Shown piece by piece: positions 21,439-28,065 of a stretch of DNA of 32,041 nucleotides; the stretch's first letter is position 1, and every line of letters starts with the position of its first letter. The DNA is from GWC2-37-13 sp964564535. GTDB lineage: Bacteria > Patescibacteriota > Microgenomatia > UBA1406 > GWC2-37-13. The stretch spans positions 1 to 32,041 of the forward strand of contig CAZMBH010000006.1 of the NCBI GenBank assembly GCA_964564535.1, given 5' to 3'. Position numbers and translations under genes: made by a program. The notes beneath the pieces were generated by a model, which saw nothing but the letters and a program-made list of their open reading frames with translations, did not search any database and was not told the DNA's origin.

Positions 21439-21946
21439 AGCCTTTACAATAATAGAGCTTCTTGTTGTTTCGGCAATTATTCTTACGTTCTCGGGTACTA
21501 TTCTAGCCCAATATAATCAGCAAACACAACAATTAAAATTAAAAAACGAAGCCAAAAAACTTATAGACGTTATGGAACTGGCAAAGAAAAAAGCGGTTAC
21601 TTCAGACCTCGTTCCCACAATTAATGTTGCTCCAACTCCACCAACTTTTTGCACAAATTTTACCGGGTATCAGTTTATATTAAATACCAATAGTAACTAT
21701 GATCTCAGATATTGTTGTAATGCTAGCTGTTCAACTGTTCTAAATTCTTATGATTTAGACTCGAAAGTAGTTATTACCGATCCGGTTGCTATTCCAAACA
21801 GCTTGATCTTTACACCCCTTATGAAAGTATTTAACAGAACTTTTACCTCAATCACTTTAAAAAATACCGTAATAAACAAGTGCTTAGACATCACTATTTC
21901 GCCAATTGGAATTATTGAATTGAACGAAACTTTAACTGACTGTTAA
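21425..21946 (+). CDS. Minor prepilin, GspH/FimT-like (173 aa)
   Basis: Starts MDKNKAFTIIELLVVSAII, with Ala at -1 and Glu at +5. The helix ends in NEAKKLIDVMELAKKKAVTS, which resembles the GspH/FimT pattern rather than the ARDAKR type of its neighbours. The C-terminal domain is beta-rich with several Cys, including a CC pair in RYCCNASC. It overlaps the previous gene by 14 nt and ends 6 nt before the next start. Confidence 0.9.
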   Translation: MDKNKAFTIIELLVVSAIILTFSGTILAQYNQQTQQLKLKNEAKKLIDVMELAKKKAVTSDLVPTINVAPTPPTFCTNFTGYQFILNTNSNYDLRYCCNASCSTVLNSYDLDSKVVITDPVAIPNSLIFTPLMKVFNRTFTSITLKNTVINKCLDITISPIGIIELNETLTDC

Positions 21947-21952
21947 TATCCT

Positions 21953-22399
21953 ATGAAAAAATCATTTTCACTGGTTGAAGTTCTTGTCTTCATAACGGTT
22001 TTAGGATTATTTTTTACCGCCGCAATGTCAGTAACCACCTTTAACCTTCAAGCCATGAAAATTCAAGAACATAAAATTTTGGCTACGAGATTTGCTGAGG
22101 AAGGCATTGAATGGGTTAAAGATGAAAAGGAAACTGATTGGTCAACTTTTATTCTCCGTGACACTAGCGGAACCGGAACAACATACTGTTTAAATAGTTT
22201 GGAAGACGATTGGAACACATTAGGGGACTGCGGCGTATCTTACTCTTTAGGCAGTCCGCCATTTTTTTTAAGAAATTTATTAATTAAAAATTCAGGTAGC
22301 CCGGTTGATCAAGTTGATGCAACAATTACTGTAGCATGGAAAGAGGGAACTAACATTAAGAATGTACAAATCAAATCTGTGTTCAAACTATTAGAATAA
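21953..22399 (+). CDS. Minor prepilin, PilV/GspI-like (148 aa)
   Basis: Starts MKKSFSLVEVLVFITVLGLF: Ser at -1, FSLVE with Glu at +5. The segment KILATRFAEEGIEWVKDEK is the A-x-x-x-A-E-E-G-I-E-x-V pattern of PilV/GspI-like minor pilins. Ends with a beta-rich domain (VDATITVAWKEG). Likely part of the tip complex that starts pilus assembly. Confidence 0.9.
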   Translation: MKKSFSLVEVLVFITVLGLFFTAAMSVTTFNLQAMKIQEHKILATRFAEEGIEWVKDEKETDWSTFILRDTSGTGTTYCLNSLEDDWNTLGDCGVSYSLGSPPFFLRNLLIKNSGSPVDQVDATITVAWKEGTNIKNVQIKSVFKLLE

Positions 22400-22410
22400 T
22401 TTTAATATCT

Positions 22411-23004
22411 ATGAAAAAAGGCCTTGCCCCGCGAAGCTTTAGCGAAGTGGGGTTTACTTTAATTGAAACAATCGTTGTTATTGCAGTCATCGGTATCACC
22501 TTGCCAGTTTTGTTTGCCATTATTTTGACTCTAATGCGCCAGCAATTAAAAATTAACCGTTTAAGTGAAATCAAAAGAGAAGGAGACTATATTAGCAGTG
22601 TTATAGAAAATACTATTAAAGACAGCGCCATTTCAATCCACAGTGGAGAACCCGTAAACGATTCAACCGAAATATGCACGGAAGCTCTTAGTTTTTCTAA
22701 TCCTTCTACAAGTTTATATTTTCTTGACAAAAACAAAAATTGGTTCGGCTATCAGTTTACCGGAAATACCCTTGCGTCTGAATCTGCCAACTTAGAGAAT
22801 CCCTCAATTAATCTGAACTCGTCAAAAATTTTTATTTCAGCTTTTTCTATAAGCTGCACCAGAAGCACAGTTTATTCTGCTCAGTCTGTTCAATTTAGTT
22901 TTGATGTTTGTTACGATACCGGACTACCAGATTGTACCTCTACCCGTCCGGAAGAAATCGCCTCTCTCCATTATCAGTCAAGAATAAAGTTGAGGAACTA
23001 TTGA
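22411..23004 (+). CDS. Minor prepilin, PilW/GspJ-like, with leader insert (197 aa)
   Basis: The mature start GFTLIETIVVIAVIGITLPV is canonical, but the leader is MKK-GLAPRSFSEV-G instead of MKKG. The extra residues are coded by a GC-rich palindrome-like stretch (22423-22452), so a repeat seems to have inserted exactly inside the leader and recreated Gly at -1. The following long helix (LIL... RQQLKINRLSEIKREGDYIS) and the larger size suit PilW/GspJ. It ends 31 nt before pilM. Leader function should survive, since prepilin peptidase removes the whole leader. Confidence 0.88.
   Translation: MKKGLAPRSFSEVGFTLIETIVVIAVIGITLPVLFAIILTLMRQQLKINRLSEIKREGDYISSVIENTIKDSAISIHSGEPVNDSTEICTEALSFSNPSTSLYFLDKNKNWFGYQFTGNTLASESANLENPSINLNSSKIFISAFSISCTRSTVYSAQSVQFSFDVCYDTGLPDCTSTRPEEIASLHYQSRIKLRNY
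22423..22452 (+). repeat. GC-rich repeat inside a prepilin leader
   Basis: The stretch reads CCTTGCCCCGCGAAGC, then TTTAGCGAAGTGGGG. The outer CCCC(GC)/(GT)GGGG arms pair and the inside holds two GCGAAG units. It lies between the MKKG and FTLIE codons. Confidence 0.6.
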
Positions 23005-23029
23005 TACTTTATGCTGAATACTTTATATT
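23001..23029 (+). promoter_or_regulatory. pilM promoter, leaderless
   Basis: TTGATA (23001-23006), a 17-nt spacer and TATATT (23024-23029), then 6 nt to ATG 23036. The -35 box overlaps the stop codon of the preceding prepilin. pilMNO can therefore be transcribed separately from the prepilins. Confidence 0.65.
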
Positions 23030-23035
23030 GAAACT

Positions 23036-24061
23036 ATGGCTGATAAATCTTTCTGTTTGGACATCGATGAAAAATTTACCAAATTAGTTGACGCCGAAAA
23101 GGTTGGCGATACCGTAAATGTTAGCGCTCTAGGTAAGATCGAAACGCCTGACTTATTTTATACCAGCAATCTTGAAAAAGTTATTGATGACGAAGTGGCG
23201 CAAATAAAAAAACTTGTCCAGACGCTAAACATCACTAAAAAAAACGTTAATTTGATCATTCCTGACGCATTTACTTATTGCCAGGTTGTTTCCATGCCGT
23301 TGCTAAACGAAAAGGAATTAATTTCAGCAATTAAATATCAGGCGGACCAGTTTATTCCGATGCCGATAGAAGAAACCAATATTGATATCGAGGTAATAGA
23401 TGAAAATTTAACGGAAAAAAAGGTGCTTCTTTTGATCGTTGCAGTTCCTAAAAAAATTGTCGAAAAAATTCAAACCACAGTTGAATTGGCGGGGCTCAAT
23501 CCGGAATCAATTGAAAATGAATTAAGCAGCAACAGCCGTTTTGTAAGTACTTTTAACAAACAAATTCTTGAACAATTTAAGATTGATAATAACCGCGGTA
23601 TTGTTCTTGCTAATTTTGATGCAAATTCAACTTCATTAGTTTATTTCTCTCCTGAAAAATTAATTGTCAAAGAAACTCACCACCTCTCAATTGGATATCA
23701 ATTATTTTTAAAAGAAACCCAGGTCAATACGGACACCGATATTAAAAAAGCTGAGGAAATTCTTAAAACTTTCGACAAAAAAAATCCCTCTTCTTATCCT
23801 GTCAATACAATTGTCCAACCATTGGTTAAGGAGCTTTCTAACGAATTAAAAATTTTTGCAGCTAAATATAACCCGGCAGCGATCTTATTTTCTAATAAAA
23901 TTTTTTTGTTTCCATCTCTGGTTACAAGCTTAAGCGACGAGATAAAGTTCCCGGTAGAAATATTAAATCCATATTTCATGATCGGAAAATCCCAGTTAGT
24001 TGATACTTATAAAAATGAATTGCCTATTTTTATTCCCGCTTTAGGTGGAAATTTCAGATAA
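23036..24061 (+). CDS. pilM: Pilus assembly protein PilM
   Basis: Actin-like cytoplasmic protein that binds the N-terminal tail of PilN and links the pilus scaffold to the motor. 341 residues; SFCLDIDEKFTKLVDAEK is the first phosphate-binding strand, and ELISAIKYQADQFIPMPIEETNIDIEVID is the characteristic PilM segment. A second ATP-fold region includes IVLANFDANSTSLVYF. The phosphate-2 loop is altered (DANS instead of D-x-G), as it often is in PilM. It is followed at 11 nt by pilN. Confidence 0.92.
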   Translation: MADKSFCLDIDEKFTKLVDAEKVGDTVNVSALGKIETPDLFYTSNLEKVIDDEVAQIKKLVQTLNITKKNVNLIIPDAFTYCQVVSMPLLNEKELISAIKYQADQFIPMPIEETNIDIEVIDENLTEKKVLLLIVAVPKKIVEKIQTTVELAGLNPESIENELSSNSRFVSTFNKQILEQFKIDNNRGIVLANFDANSTSLVYFSPEKLIVKETHHLSIGYQLFLKETQVNTDTDIKKAEEILKTFDKKNPSSYPVNTIVQPLVKELSNELKIFAAKYNPAAILFSNKIFLFPSLVTSLSDEIKFPVEILNPYFMIGKSQLVDTYKNELPIFIPALGGNFR

Positions 24062-24072
24062 TATCTCGAACT

Positions 24073-24651
24073 ATGAAAAAAACCAGAATCAACCTTCTTG
24101 TTAACCGGGAAGATTATCAAAAATACGAAAATTTTTTTGAACGCTTAAAGTTGTCAACTGCAATTTTTACCCTTTTCCTGTTTATAATTTTTATTTTTTT
24201 CTATTTAACAATAAGAAAAAAATTCAATACATTTGAGCAGATGAATTTGCAAAAAAAAACCTATTTGCAACTGTTAACTGAGAGACGTCCGGATGAAGCA
24301 AAGATCAACTATATTCAAAAAAAATATCTTGATCTGAAAACTTTCTTAAAAGATGATGCTTCTTCAACTCCTTATTATCAACTTCTTTCCGACGCCTTAA
24401 AAAATAGCAGTCAAACGGCTAGTTTAAAATCATTCGAGGTTAATAAAGATAGGGAAGCTTCTTTTACGGTAATTTTTTCCAATTTTGAAAAACTTATGGA
24501 TTTTTTGAAATTTGCCGAATCAAAGGAATTTATTAATAATTTTGAAAATATATCTTTAAAAAACTTTGTTGTCATTGGAAACGAGGAAAAAAACGAAAGT
24601 TATGAATTAAGTTTTAGCGGCAAATTTGCCCCTATTAAACTAGAACTATGA
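24073..24651 (+). CDS. pilN: Pilus assembly protein PilN-like
   Basis: The N-terminus MKKTRINLLVNREDYQK contains the short INLL-type motif by which PilN tails bind PilM. One membrane helix follows at about residues 32-52 (AIFTLFLFIIFIFFYL), then a coiled coil and an alpha/beta domain to residue 192. Position between pilM and pilO fixes the assignment, since sequence conservation in this family is low. The stop overlaps the pilO start by 4 nt. Confidence 0.88.
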   Translation: MKKTRINLLVNREDYQKYENFFERLKLSTAIFTLFLFIIFIFFYLTIRKKFNTFEQMNLQKKTYLQLLTERRPDEAKINYIQKKYLDLKTFLKDDASSTPYYQLLSDALKNSSQTASLKSFEVNKDREASFTVIFSNFEKLMDFLKFAESKEFINNFENISLKNFVVIGNEEKNESYELSFSGKFAPIKLEL

Positions 24652-25334
24652 AGCTAAAAATTAAACCATTTTTACGAAGATTGCTAAAGGAAAACTTCTT
24701 CTATCTTTTCGGAAATATTTTTATATTTGCATTAATCGTTGTTACCATCAATATAGGTCTAACAAACAATTCAAATTACGAAAAGAAAATAGCCGGTTTA
24801 AAAACAGAATTGAATCTGTTAAAAAATAAGGTCACCCTAATGAATACTTCTGTACCATCATCCTTAAAACTTGATGAAGATCTGGATTTTTTGAATAAAT
24901 TAATTCCAAATGTTGAAGACTATTTTTCCATTGTTTATGCACTTGAAAAACTGTCACAAAAATCCAATTTTATTATTACTTCATATACAGTTTCAGTTGG
25001 AACTTCAACAGCTGATAAGTTAAAACTAAATGTTTCAGGGACAGGTGACAGTCAAACTTTTATAGATTTCTTAAAAAATTATAATTTTGGCGGTGGCCGA
25101 TTGATAACTTCTGATAAAATTCAGCTTGACCCAAATTTTTTTGGAACCATAAAGATCGATTTAACTTTTTATACAAAGAATGTTTCTTCTAGCCAAAATT
25201 TAGAGATTGAACCCGATGAAAAGATATTTAAAGAATTAGAAACTCTTAAAAGCAAGGTAAACTTTGTTTTTGAACCTAACATAGCTACAGGCGAAGCGAA
25301 TTACAATTATCCTAGAAAGGGCAATCCATTCTAA
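24648..25334 (+). CDS. pilO: Pilus assembly protein PilO-like
   Basis: A basic N-terminus, one membrane helix at about residues 20-38 (FGNIFIFALIVVTINIGL), a coiled coil (SNYEKKIAGLKTELNLLKNK) and a ferredoxin-like domain (YFSIVYALEKLSQKSNFIITSYT). It pairs with PilN in the membrane scaffold. 228 residues. The ATG overlaps pilN by 4 nt. Last gene of the plus-strand pilus operon; a small hairpin follows its stop. Confidence 0.86.
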   Translation: MKLKIKPFLRRLLKENFFYLFGNIFIFALIVVTINIGLTNNSNYEKKIAGLKTELNLLKNKVTLMNTSVPSSLKLDEDLDFLNKLIPNVEDYFSIVYALEKLSQKSNFIITSYTVSVGTSTADKLKLNVSGTGDSQTFIDFLKNYNFGGGRLITSDKIQLDPNFFGTIKIDLTFYTKNVSSSQNLEIEPDEKIFKELETLKSKVNFVFEPNIATGEANYNYPRKGNPF

Positions 25335-25352
25335 TTAGTCTTATAAGACTAA
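25335..25352. terminator. Hairpin between convergent pilO and rpsP
   Basis: A perfect 7-bp stem TTAGTCT / AGACTAA with a TATA loop starts directly after the pilO stop. It is symmetrical and could serve both genes, but the T-runs on either side are poor. Confidence 0.4.
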
Positions 25353-25359
25353 ATTAGAC

Positions 25360-25605
25360 TTATTTGACCAATTTGTTATGTTTTAGTAATTTACGTAGTC
25401 CTTCAGAGACCTGAGCGCCTACCTTCATCCAATAATCAAAACGTTCTTTTTTTAATGTAAAAACGACCGGATTGGCAATTGGATCGTAAAACCCAACCTC
25501 TTCTATATACTTTCCATCAGCTTTATAGTGTTTATTAACGGCAACTATCCGGTAAGACGGACTTCCTTTTTTTCCTTGACGATATAGTTTAAGTGCAACA
25601 GCCAT
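25360..25605 (-). CDS. rpsP: 30S ribosomal protein S16
   Basis: 81 residues, typical length. MAVALKLYRQGKKGSPSYRIV is the S16 signature start, followed by GKYIEEVGFYDPIANP. It binds 16S rRNA in early 30S assembly. Last gene of the minus-strand group rpmF-nusB-rnc-rpsP, 12 nt after rnc. Confidence 0.97.
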   Translation of the reverse strand: MAVALKLYRQGKKGSPSYRIVAVNKHYKADGKYIEEVGFYDPIANPVVFTLKKERFDYWMKVGAQVSEGLRKLLKHNKLVK

Positions 25606-25617
25606 GTAAAAATAATA

Positions 25618-26316
25618 TCATATCGTACCAACTTTTGCAAAAGCTTCTTTAGCTGCATTTTCTTCGGCTTCCTTCTTTGAGGGGGCAATTCCAACACCAA
25701 GCAATTTATTATTAAAATAAGCTCCTATTCTAAATATTCTTTTATGCTCCGGCCCTTTTTCCTCAAGAACCTTATATATCGGTGTTTTTTTGTATTTTCT
25801 CTGGATAACCTCTTGCAGCTTACTTTTGGAAGAAAGATAAAGGTTGTTTTTTAATAAATAATCAAGTTTATCTTTAAAAAGAAAGTCGACAACAAATTTG
25901 TATGCCGCCTCAAAGTTTTTATCTAAAAATATACCGGCTATAAGGGCTTCAAAACAATCTGCTAATATATTATTATTTGCTCTTCCAGCTCCTTTTTCTT
26001 CGCCCTTTGAAAGTAGCAAATACTTATTTAATTCAATTTTTTTTGATGCTTCGGCTAAGCTATCCATTTTTACTATAGCTGATTTTATCTCCGTATAATC
26101 ACCCTCCTTAAGCTCAGGATAGTGCTTAAACAGATAAACCGAAGTTATAAGAGATAAAACGCTGTCACCTAAAAACTCCAACCTTTCATTTGATTGAAAA
26201 AGCGATTTTTTATGTTCGTTTAAATATGAACGGTGAATGAAAACATTCTCGAGGAGATTTCTATCCTTAAATTTTATATTTATCGTTTTCTCTAAATCTA
26301 TATATTTATTTTCCAT
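25618..26316 (-). CDS. rnc: Ribonuclease III
   Basis: Dimeric double-strand-specific endonuclease that processes the rRNA precursor and some mRNAs. The signature NERLEFLGDSVL is at about residues 42-53, and NNILADCFEALIAGIFLD (about 114-131) carries the second pair of metal-binding acids. A dsRNA-binding domain fills the last 70 residues (SKLQEVIQRKYKKTPIYKV ... APSKKEAEENAAKEAFAKV). 232 residues, normal. Shares a transcript with nusB, 2 nt away, so rRNA antitermination and processing factors are coupled. Confidence 0.97.
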   Translation of the reverse strand: MENKYIDLEKTINIKFKDRNLLENVFIHRSYLNEHKKSLFQSNERLEFLGDSVLSLITSVYLFKHYPELKEGDYTEIKSAIVKMDSLAEASKKIELNKYLLLSKGEEKGAGRANNNILADCFEALIAGIFLDKNFEAAYKFVVDFLFKDKLDYLLKNNLYLSSKSKLQEVIQRKYKKTPIYKVLEEKGPEHKRIFRIGAYFNNKLLGVGIAPSKKEAEENAAKEAFAKVGTI

Positions 26317-26318
26317 AA

Positions 26319-26666
26319 TTATTCTTTATTATATACCTTACCTAACACGGCATTGACAAAACCAAAAGTTTTTTCGCTTCCTAGCTCCTTAGATAGTTCA
26401 ATCGCCTCATCAATAACTACTTTCGGGGGAGTCTTTTTTTCAAAATTTAGCTCATATATTGCCAGTTGAAGAATTGCCAGGTCGACCTTAGAGATTTTAT
26501 CTAATGGATATTTAGGAGCGAACTTTTTAATAAAATCATTTATTTTCACAATATTACTTATTACTTCCTTTGTTTTTTTATCAATCACACTAACTTTTCC
26601 CTTTGAAAAACTGAGGGCAAAAAGCTGTTGAACAATCTTCACCCGAAGTTCATGTCGTGGGTCCAT
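26319..26666 (-). CDS. nusB: Transcription antitermination factor NusB
   Basis: NusB binds boxA RNA with ribosomal protein S10 and prevents early termination in rRNA operons. The 115-residue protein is short but has the family's features: HELRVKIVQQLFAL, the acidic-hydrophobic VDLAILQLAIYELNF and the VVIDEAIELSKELGSEKTFGFVNAVLGKV end. A boxA-like site lies in front of the 16S gene at 31400. It starts 2 nt after rpmF. Confidence 0.94.
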   Translation of the reverse strand: MDPRHELRVKIVQQLFALSFSKGKVSVIDKKTKEVISNIVKINDFIKKFAPKYPLDKISKVDLAILQLAIYELNFEKKTPPKVVIDEAIELSKELGSEKTFGFVNAVLGKVYNKE

Positions 26667-26668
26667 TG

Positions 26669-26818
26669 TTATTTTTTACAATATTTACAGGTTTTATGCG
26701 GTAATTTAGTTTTTCCACAGTTCAAACACTTAACTAACTTGGAGAACGCTCTAACTTTTGAAGCTAAACTTCTTCCTTTTCGAGCAGTCGATCGTTTTGA
26801 TTTTGGTAGGGGAGCCAT
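26669..26818 (-). CDS. rpmF: 50S ribosomal protein L32
   Basis: A 49-residue protein. The opening MAPLPKSKRSTARKGRS corresponds to the L32 P-K-x-x-x-S-x-S-R-x-x-x-R-R start. A C-terminal zinc knuckle has two C-x2-C pairs, CLNC and CKYC, separated by GKTKLPHKT. Its ATG (complement of 26816-26818) gives the family's usual length. First gene of the rpmF-nusB-rnc-rpsP group, with a stop 2 nt before nusB. Confidence 0.93.
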   Translation of the reverse strand: MAPLPKSKRSTARKGRSLASKVRAFSKLVKCLNCGKTKLPHKTCKYCKK

Positions 26819-26872
26819 ATGTCAAATATTAAATAACAAATAACAAAATAATAATATCATAACAATTGCCTA

Positions 26873-26902
26873 TTGACAAACGGAAAGGAAATATATTATA
26901 TT
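26873..26902 (+). promoter_or_regulatory. Strong pilin promoter
   Basis: A consensus TTGACA (26873-26878), an 18-nt spacer and TATATT (26897-26902), 8 nt before ATG 26911. The region 26819-26910 is shared with the divergent rpmF, whose own -10 is not clear. Confidence 0.7.
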
Positions 26903-26910
26903 GAATTTAT

Positions 26911-27441
26911 ATGAAAAAATTTACAAAAGGTTTCACACTAATCGAACTTTTGATCGTGATCGCTCTTCTTGGTGCGTTAGCAGTTGGACTCTTGGCTGCT
27001 CTTGATCCGTTTGAACAGTTAAAGAAGGGAACGGACACTGGAGTTAGAAACACGGCATCTGAACTTCATGGTGCTATTGTTAGATATTATGCGATTAAGA
27101 ATATCATGCCTTGGTGTACCACAGCGGCAGCTTGTGCTGTTGATGGATTTACCACAGGTGGATCAAATACAGGTTTGAAATTAAAACCCACCGTAATTGA
27201 AAATATCGTTGCAACAGGAGAATTAAAGACTGATTTTTCAGCCTTGGCTACGGATGGAGTATTGGAGAAGTTAATAGTTTTCGGTGATAATTCTACCGCT
27301 AAAGTTGAGGTTTGTTTTCAACCTTTAGCTAAGTCTTTTATTGTTGATCCAAATACTAAGTTTAGTCCAACTACAGGTTTAACAGGATGTTTAGTTCCTA
27401 ACAATACGAATCCAAATAGTTGTCTTTGGTGTATAAACTGA
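26911..27441 (+). CDS. Type IV pilin, probably the major subunit (176 aa)
   Basis: Starts MKKFTKGFTLIELLIVIALL with Gly at -1 and Glu at +5. After the helix comes ALDPFEQLKKGTDTGVRNTASELHGAI, a pattern seen in Patescibacterial pilins, then a globular domain with Cys in the WCTTAAACAVDG loop and at the C-terminus (CLVP, SCLWC). It stands alone between a near-consensus promoter and the best intrinsic terminator of the window, which suggests high, separate expression as for a main pilus subunit. That conclusion is inference from context. Confidence 0.9.
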   Translation: MKKFTKGFTLIELLIVIALLGALAVGLLAALDPFEQLKKGTDTGVRNTASELHGAIVRYYAIKNIMPWCTTAAACAVDGFTTGGSNTGLKLKPTVIENIVATGELKTDFSALATDGVLEKLIVFGDNSTAKVEVCFQPLAKSFIVDPNTKFSPTTGLTGCLVPNNTNPNSCLWCIN

Positions 27442-27453
27442 GTAACCTTTAAT

Positions 27454-27486
27454 TAAAAAAAGGGTGGAGAAATCCACCCTTTTTTT
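27454..27486 (+). terminator. Strong intrinsic terminator of the pilin gene
   Basis: AAAGGGTGGA, loop GAAA, TCCACCCTTT and further T: a stem of at least 10 bp with a stable GNRA loop, an A-run before and T-run after. It begins 13 nt after the pilin stop. Confidence 0.92.
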
Positions 27487-27498
27487 GTTTACTTCGTG

Positions 27499-27529
27499 AG
27501 GGTCCGACCCTCCAGGAGGGTCGGACCCT
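27499..27529. repeat. Palindromic repeat, family B, intergenic
   Basis: AGGGTCCGACCCTCC and its exact reverse complement around a single A: 15 perfect pairs. The copy in pheT differs at one position per arm, with compensating changes. Confidence 0.88.
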
Positions 27530-27537
27530 ATATAGAT

Positions 27538-27566
27538 TTGAATTAGAATTTGAAACTCTGTATATT
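27538..27566 (+). promoter_or_regulatory. Pilin promoter, leaderless
   Basis: TTGAAT (27538-27543), a 17-nt spacer and TATATT (27561-27566), then 6 nt to ATG 27573. It lies just after the family B repeat. Confidence 0.65.
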
Positions 27567-27572
27567 TAGCCT

Positions 27573-28064
27573 ATGAACAGAAAAGGATTTACTCTCATAG
27601 AGCTTCTCATTGTTATTATGATTCTGGGTGTTTTAGCTGCCTTGATCACCGGTAATTTTTTTACCTCACTTAAAAAAGGCAGAGACGCCAAACGTAAAGG
27701 GGATCTGGAACAGATCCAACGGGCACTGGAGATGTATTATGAGGATAAAAGGACTTATCCCTTATTTAACATTTTCGCTACTTCAGGATACCAATTGTGC
27801 GAAACAAAAATTGCAGCTTCGTGTGGTACTGAAAAAATATATATGCAAAAATTACCAAATGATCCTATTTCAGTAAAAGTTTATGAATACTTATCAACCG
27901 ACGGGACTGATTACAAATTATTTGCTTGCCTAGAAAATAATCTACAAATATTACCTTATGAATCAACAGGATCAAATCTGACCTGTGGAGACTGCAGAAA
28001 CCCGACAGATACAGACGACGTTAAGTGCATCCTTGGCATTTCTAGCTCAAATATAAGCCCATAA
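27573..28064 (+). CDS. Type IV prepilin-like protein (163 aa)
   Basis: Starts MNRKGFTLIELLIVIMILGV with Gly at -1 and Glu at +5, followed by KKGRDAKRKGDLEQIQRALEMYYEDKRTYP, the ARDAKR-type helix shared with the 20.1-21.4 kb pilins. Later segments such as YMQKLPNDPISVKVYEYLS and DGTDYKLFACLENN also match the protein at 20110, so the two are probably paralogues. It has its own promoter and ends 1 nt before the convergent ligase-like gene. Confidence 0.93.
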   Translation: MNRKGFTLIELLIVIMILGVLAALITGNFFTSLKKGRDAKRKGDLEQIQRALEMYYEDKRTYPLFNIFATSGYQLCETKIAASCGTEKIYMQKLPNDPISVKVYEYLSTDGTDYKLFACLENNLQILPYESTGSNLTCGDCRNPTDTDDVKCILGISSSNISP

Positions 28065-28065
28065 A

